Source: Candidatus Binatia bacterium
Lineage (GTDB): Bacteria; Desulfobacterota_B; Binatia; UBA9968; JAJDTQ01
Assembly: GCA_022827045.1 (NCBI GenBank)
Contig: JAJDTQ010000202.1
Location: 1-45,842, forward strand
DNA length: 45,842 nucleotides
Direction of reading: 5' to 3'
In this document: in pieces, positions 44,370 to 45,842 of the stretch
Numbering within the stretch: the first letter of the stretch is position 1
How the letters are laid out: every line of letters begins with the position of its first letter
The notes under the pieces: generated by a model
Databases searched by the model: none
Seen by the model: only the letters and a program-made list of their open reading frames with translations
What the model was told of the DNA's origin: nothing
Program-made: the position numbers and the translations under genes

Positions 44370-45426
44370 CGAAGGTGCTCATCTCGTGCGGCAAGGCCGC
44401 GGGCGGCGCCTTGCACACGTGGGCGGGAGTGATCTGGTCGATTTTCGTCACGCCCAGCAGGCCCATGGCGATGATGATCTCGTTCTCCAGGAGTTGCAGG
44501 GCGCGCACCAGACCTTCATGGTCCCCCGCTCCCAGGGCCCAGCCCTGGAGTTTGCCGATGGTGACGGCCTTGGCGCCCAGGGCCACCGCCTTGAGCACGT
44601 CGGTGCCGCGCAGGAACCCGCCGTCGATGACGATCTCGGCCTTGCCGTCCACGGCCTCGACGATCTCCGGGAGCATGTCCATGGTCCCCTGCCCGTGGTC
44701 GAGCTGACGGCCGCCGTGATTGGAGATGTAGATGACGTCCACGCCGTGGTCGAGGGCGATGCGCGCGTCCTCGGCGGTGGCCACGCCCTTCAGGAGGAAC
44801 GGCAGGCCGGCGATCTCCTTGATGGCGTCCATGGTCTTCCAGGTGAGCTTGGCCTGCCAGAGACGATCCTGGTTTGCGGCCTCGCGCCGCTTGCTGGGCG
44901 GCAGCCAGCGGTTCATCAACTGCCGCTCCCGGTTGCTGTAGTGGGCGGAATCCACGGTGAGGCACAGGGCCTTGTAGCCGGACTGCTTGACCCGTCCCAG
45001 GATCTCCTCGATCCAGTCCAGGCCGCCGCGGATGTAGAGCTGGAATATCTTGTCCGACGGGGTGGCCGCGGCGGTCTCTTCCAGGGCGGGCTGGGTGACG
45101 GAGCTTACGAAGTTGACGGTGCCGAACTCGTTGGCGGCCTTGGCGGCGGCCACGGCGCCTTCCGGGGTGATCTGCTGGAGCGAGCCGATGGGGGCCAGCA
45201 TGACGGGAATGCGCAGCTTGTGGCCGAGCACGGTGGTGGAGGTGTCGACCTCGGAGACATCCACGAGGACCCGCGGACGCAGGGCCAGCGAGTCCAGGGC
45301 CAGCCGGTTGCGGCGCATGGTGGTTTCCGACTCGCTGCCGCCGCTCAGGTAGTCCCACACGGGCTGGGGCAGGTTGCGCCGGGCCTGTACGATAAGCTCC
45401 TGATTGCTGACGTATTGTTCGCTCAT
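44344..45426 (-). CDS. FMN-dependent alpha-hydroxy-acid oxidase/dehydrogenase
   Basis: AAGGA before ATG 45426 gives MSEQYVSNQELIVQARRNLP, 360 residues. FMN and catalytic landmarks are PVWDYLSGGSESETTMRRNR, MLAPIGSLQQITPEGAVAAA, KALCLTVDSAHYSNRERQL and ISNHGGRQLDHGQGTMDML with base His237, then EIVIDGGFLRGTDVLKA. It oxidises an L-2-hydroxy acid such as lactate or glycolate, or is a monooxygenase variant; the exact substrate is open. The related GlcG-like gene lies 5 kb away. Confidence 0.92.
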   Translation of the reverse strand: MSEQYVSNQELIVQARRNLPQPVWDYLSGGSESETTMRRNRLALDSLALRPRVLVDVSEVDTSTTVLGHKLRIPVMLAPIGSLQQITPEGAVAAAKAANEFGTVNFVSSVTQPALEETAAATPSDKIFQLYIRGGLDWIEEILGRVKQSGYKALCLTVDSAHYSNRERQLMNRWLPPSKRREAANQDRLWQAKLTWKTMDAIKEIAGLPFLLKGVATAEDARIALDHGVDVIYISNHGGRQLDHGQGTMDMLPEIVEAVDGKAEIVIDGGFLRGTDVLKAVALGAKAVTIGKLQGWALGAGDHEGLVRALQLLENEIIIAMGLLGVTKIDQITPAHVCKAPPAALPHEMSTFVNLPNRLL

Positions 45427-45473
45427 TTTCGTTCCTTCCAACGAAAAACCCGCATCGACCGATGGCGCGATGC

Positions 45474-45507
45474 GGGCGCGGGCGGGTGAAAACCCGCCCC
45501 TGCGCCC
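45474..45507. repeat. GGGCGGGT hairpin repeat with GAAA loop
   Basis: GGGCGGGT-GAAA-ACCCGCCC (45480-45499) shares both eight-base arms with the repeat at 19742-19762. An outer GGGCGC/GCGCCC pair extends it. Just upstream CCCGCATCG/CGATGCGGG (45449-45476) forms another nine-pair hairpin. They lie in the leader of the oxidase gene. Confidence 0.65.
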
Positions 45508-45552
45508 GGGTTGTCCTGCGACACAGGTTCCTGACGGCGTAAAGGCGCAACC

Positions 45553-45583
45553 GTGGGAGTCCGCATCCGCGGCGGACTCCCAC
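45553..45583. terminator. Strong hairpin after the solute-binding protein gene
   Basis: GTGGGAGTCCGC (45553-45564) pairs perfectly with GCGGACTCCCAC (45572-45583) over a seven-base loop. It sits 52 bases beyond the stop of the minus-strand binding-protein gene, but no T tract follows, so terminator function is only likely. Confidence 0.5.
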
Positions 45584-45635
45584 CTGTCTCTTCGATCGAC
45601 TACCCGCGGCCCATGGGGCCGGACGTGGCAGGAAT

Positions 45636-45842
45636 CTACTTGCCCCGCTTCGGGAAGAGCTTCGGCAGGAACTCGTTCGTGTAGACGTCCTCTACCGCCG
45701 TCATCTTCGGAAGCTTCATGTGCTTGGTGATCAGGTCATTGGTGAACACCATGCGAGGCTTCGTCATGTGGCCGATGCCTTCCTTCAAGGCGTTCTTGGA
45801 CAGCAGCGAGTCCACCGCGATGTCGAAGTGCTTCCGCGCCAG
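45636..45842 (-). CDS. ABC transporter substrate-binding protein (NitT/TauT-like), C-terminal end only
   Basis: The minus-strand frame from the window edge reads LARKHFDIAVDSLLSKNALK to the end FLPKLFPKRGK and stop at 45636, 68 residues. The pattern of a Lys-rich C-terminal helix with MVFTNDLITKHMKLP resembles the tail of NMT1/SsuA-type periplasmic binding proteins seen often in such genomes. The N-terminus lies outside the window, so the family call is tentative. Confidence 0.55.
   Translation of the reverse strand: MARKHFDIAVDSLLSKNALKEGIGHMTKPRMVFTNDLITKHMKLPKMTAVEDVYTNEFLPKLFPKRGK

Overview
This is a high-GC, gene-dense stretch of a Gram-negative bacterial chromosome. The mixture of genes (glycine cleavage operon, SAM-I riboswitch, many small-molecule hydrolases, racemases and dehydrogenases, a MscS-type channel, a TatA-like protein, a periplasmic binding protein, and a selenoprotein) suggests an uncultivated deltaproteobacteria-like lineage (Desulfobacterota, Binatota or Tectomicrobia type). 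That placement is inference from gene content only. I see no rRNA, tRNA, CRISPR array, prophage or transposase gene.

Layout. 1-8.4 kb: accessory catabolic genes, namely a luciferase-like oxidoreductase (cut by the window edge), a HAD nucleotidase-like protein, a coupled Asp/Glu-racemase-like and M19 dipeptidase-like pair, a secreted EF-hand protein, an amidohydrolase, a BolA-like protein, a selenocysteine peroxiredoxin (in-frame UGA at 6092-6094), an enolase-superfamily enzyme and a PEP mutase/isocitrate lyase-type enzyme. 8.4-15.2 kb: an ornithine cyclodeaminase-like gene and an FmdB zinc ribbon, then a promoter, SAM-I riboswitch and terminator controlling an E1-like enzyme, a threonine-synthase-like enzyme, a MoaD/ThiS-like sulfur carrier and a cysteine-synthase-like enzyme; a zinc-ribbon/DUF3426 membrane protein follows and overlaps a convergent tatA. 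15.3-20.6 kb: folD-gcvT-gcvH-gcvP, a one-carbon operon on the minus strand. 20.8-27.2 kb: alanine dehydrogenase (apparently leaderless), a DHH phosphoesterase, a cupin, a lipoprotein, a large secreted repeat protein, RidA and a MazE-tail fragment. 27.2-31 kb: an unknown protein, enoyl-CoA hydratase and aldehyde dehydrogenase. 31.1-33.1 kb: an ABC exporter whose first codons are interrupted by a MITE. 33.1-37.2 kb: minus-strand cupin, EutA-like and threonine synthase genes. 37.4 kb: a small protein with 13 cysteines in 27 residues. 37.7-45.8 kb: a dehydrogenase, GNAT, GlcG-like protein, large MscS channel, MFS transporter, FMN hydroxy-acid oxidase and the tail of a solute-binding protein.

How the genes fit together. 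The riboswitch operon looks like a protein-thiocarboxylate route for moving sulfur into cysteine or homocysteine under SAM control. folD-gcvTHP would feed glycine-derived one-carbon units to folate, which methionine and SAM synthesis also need. The strongest candidates for undescribed biology are the selenocysteine peroxiredoxin with its bSECIS-like hairpin, the SAM-regulated sulfur-carrier operon whose carrier ends in Gly-Gly-Val, and the cysteine-rich microprotein. The MITE inside the ABC transporter is a clean, checkable insertion event.
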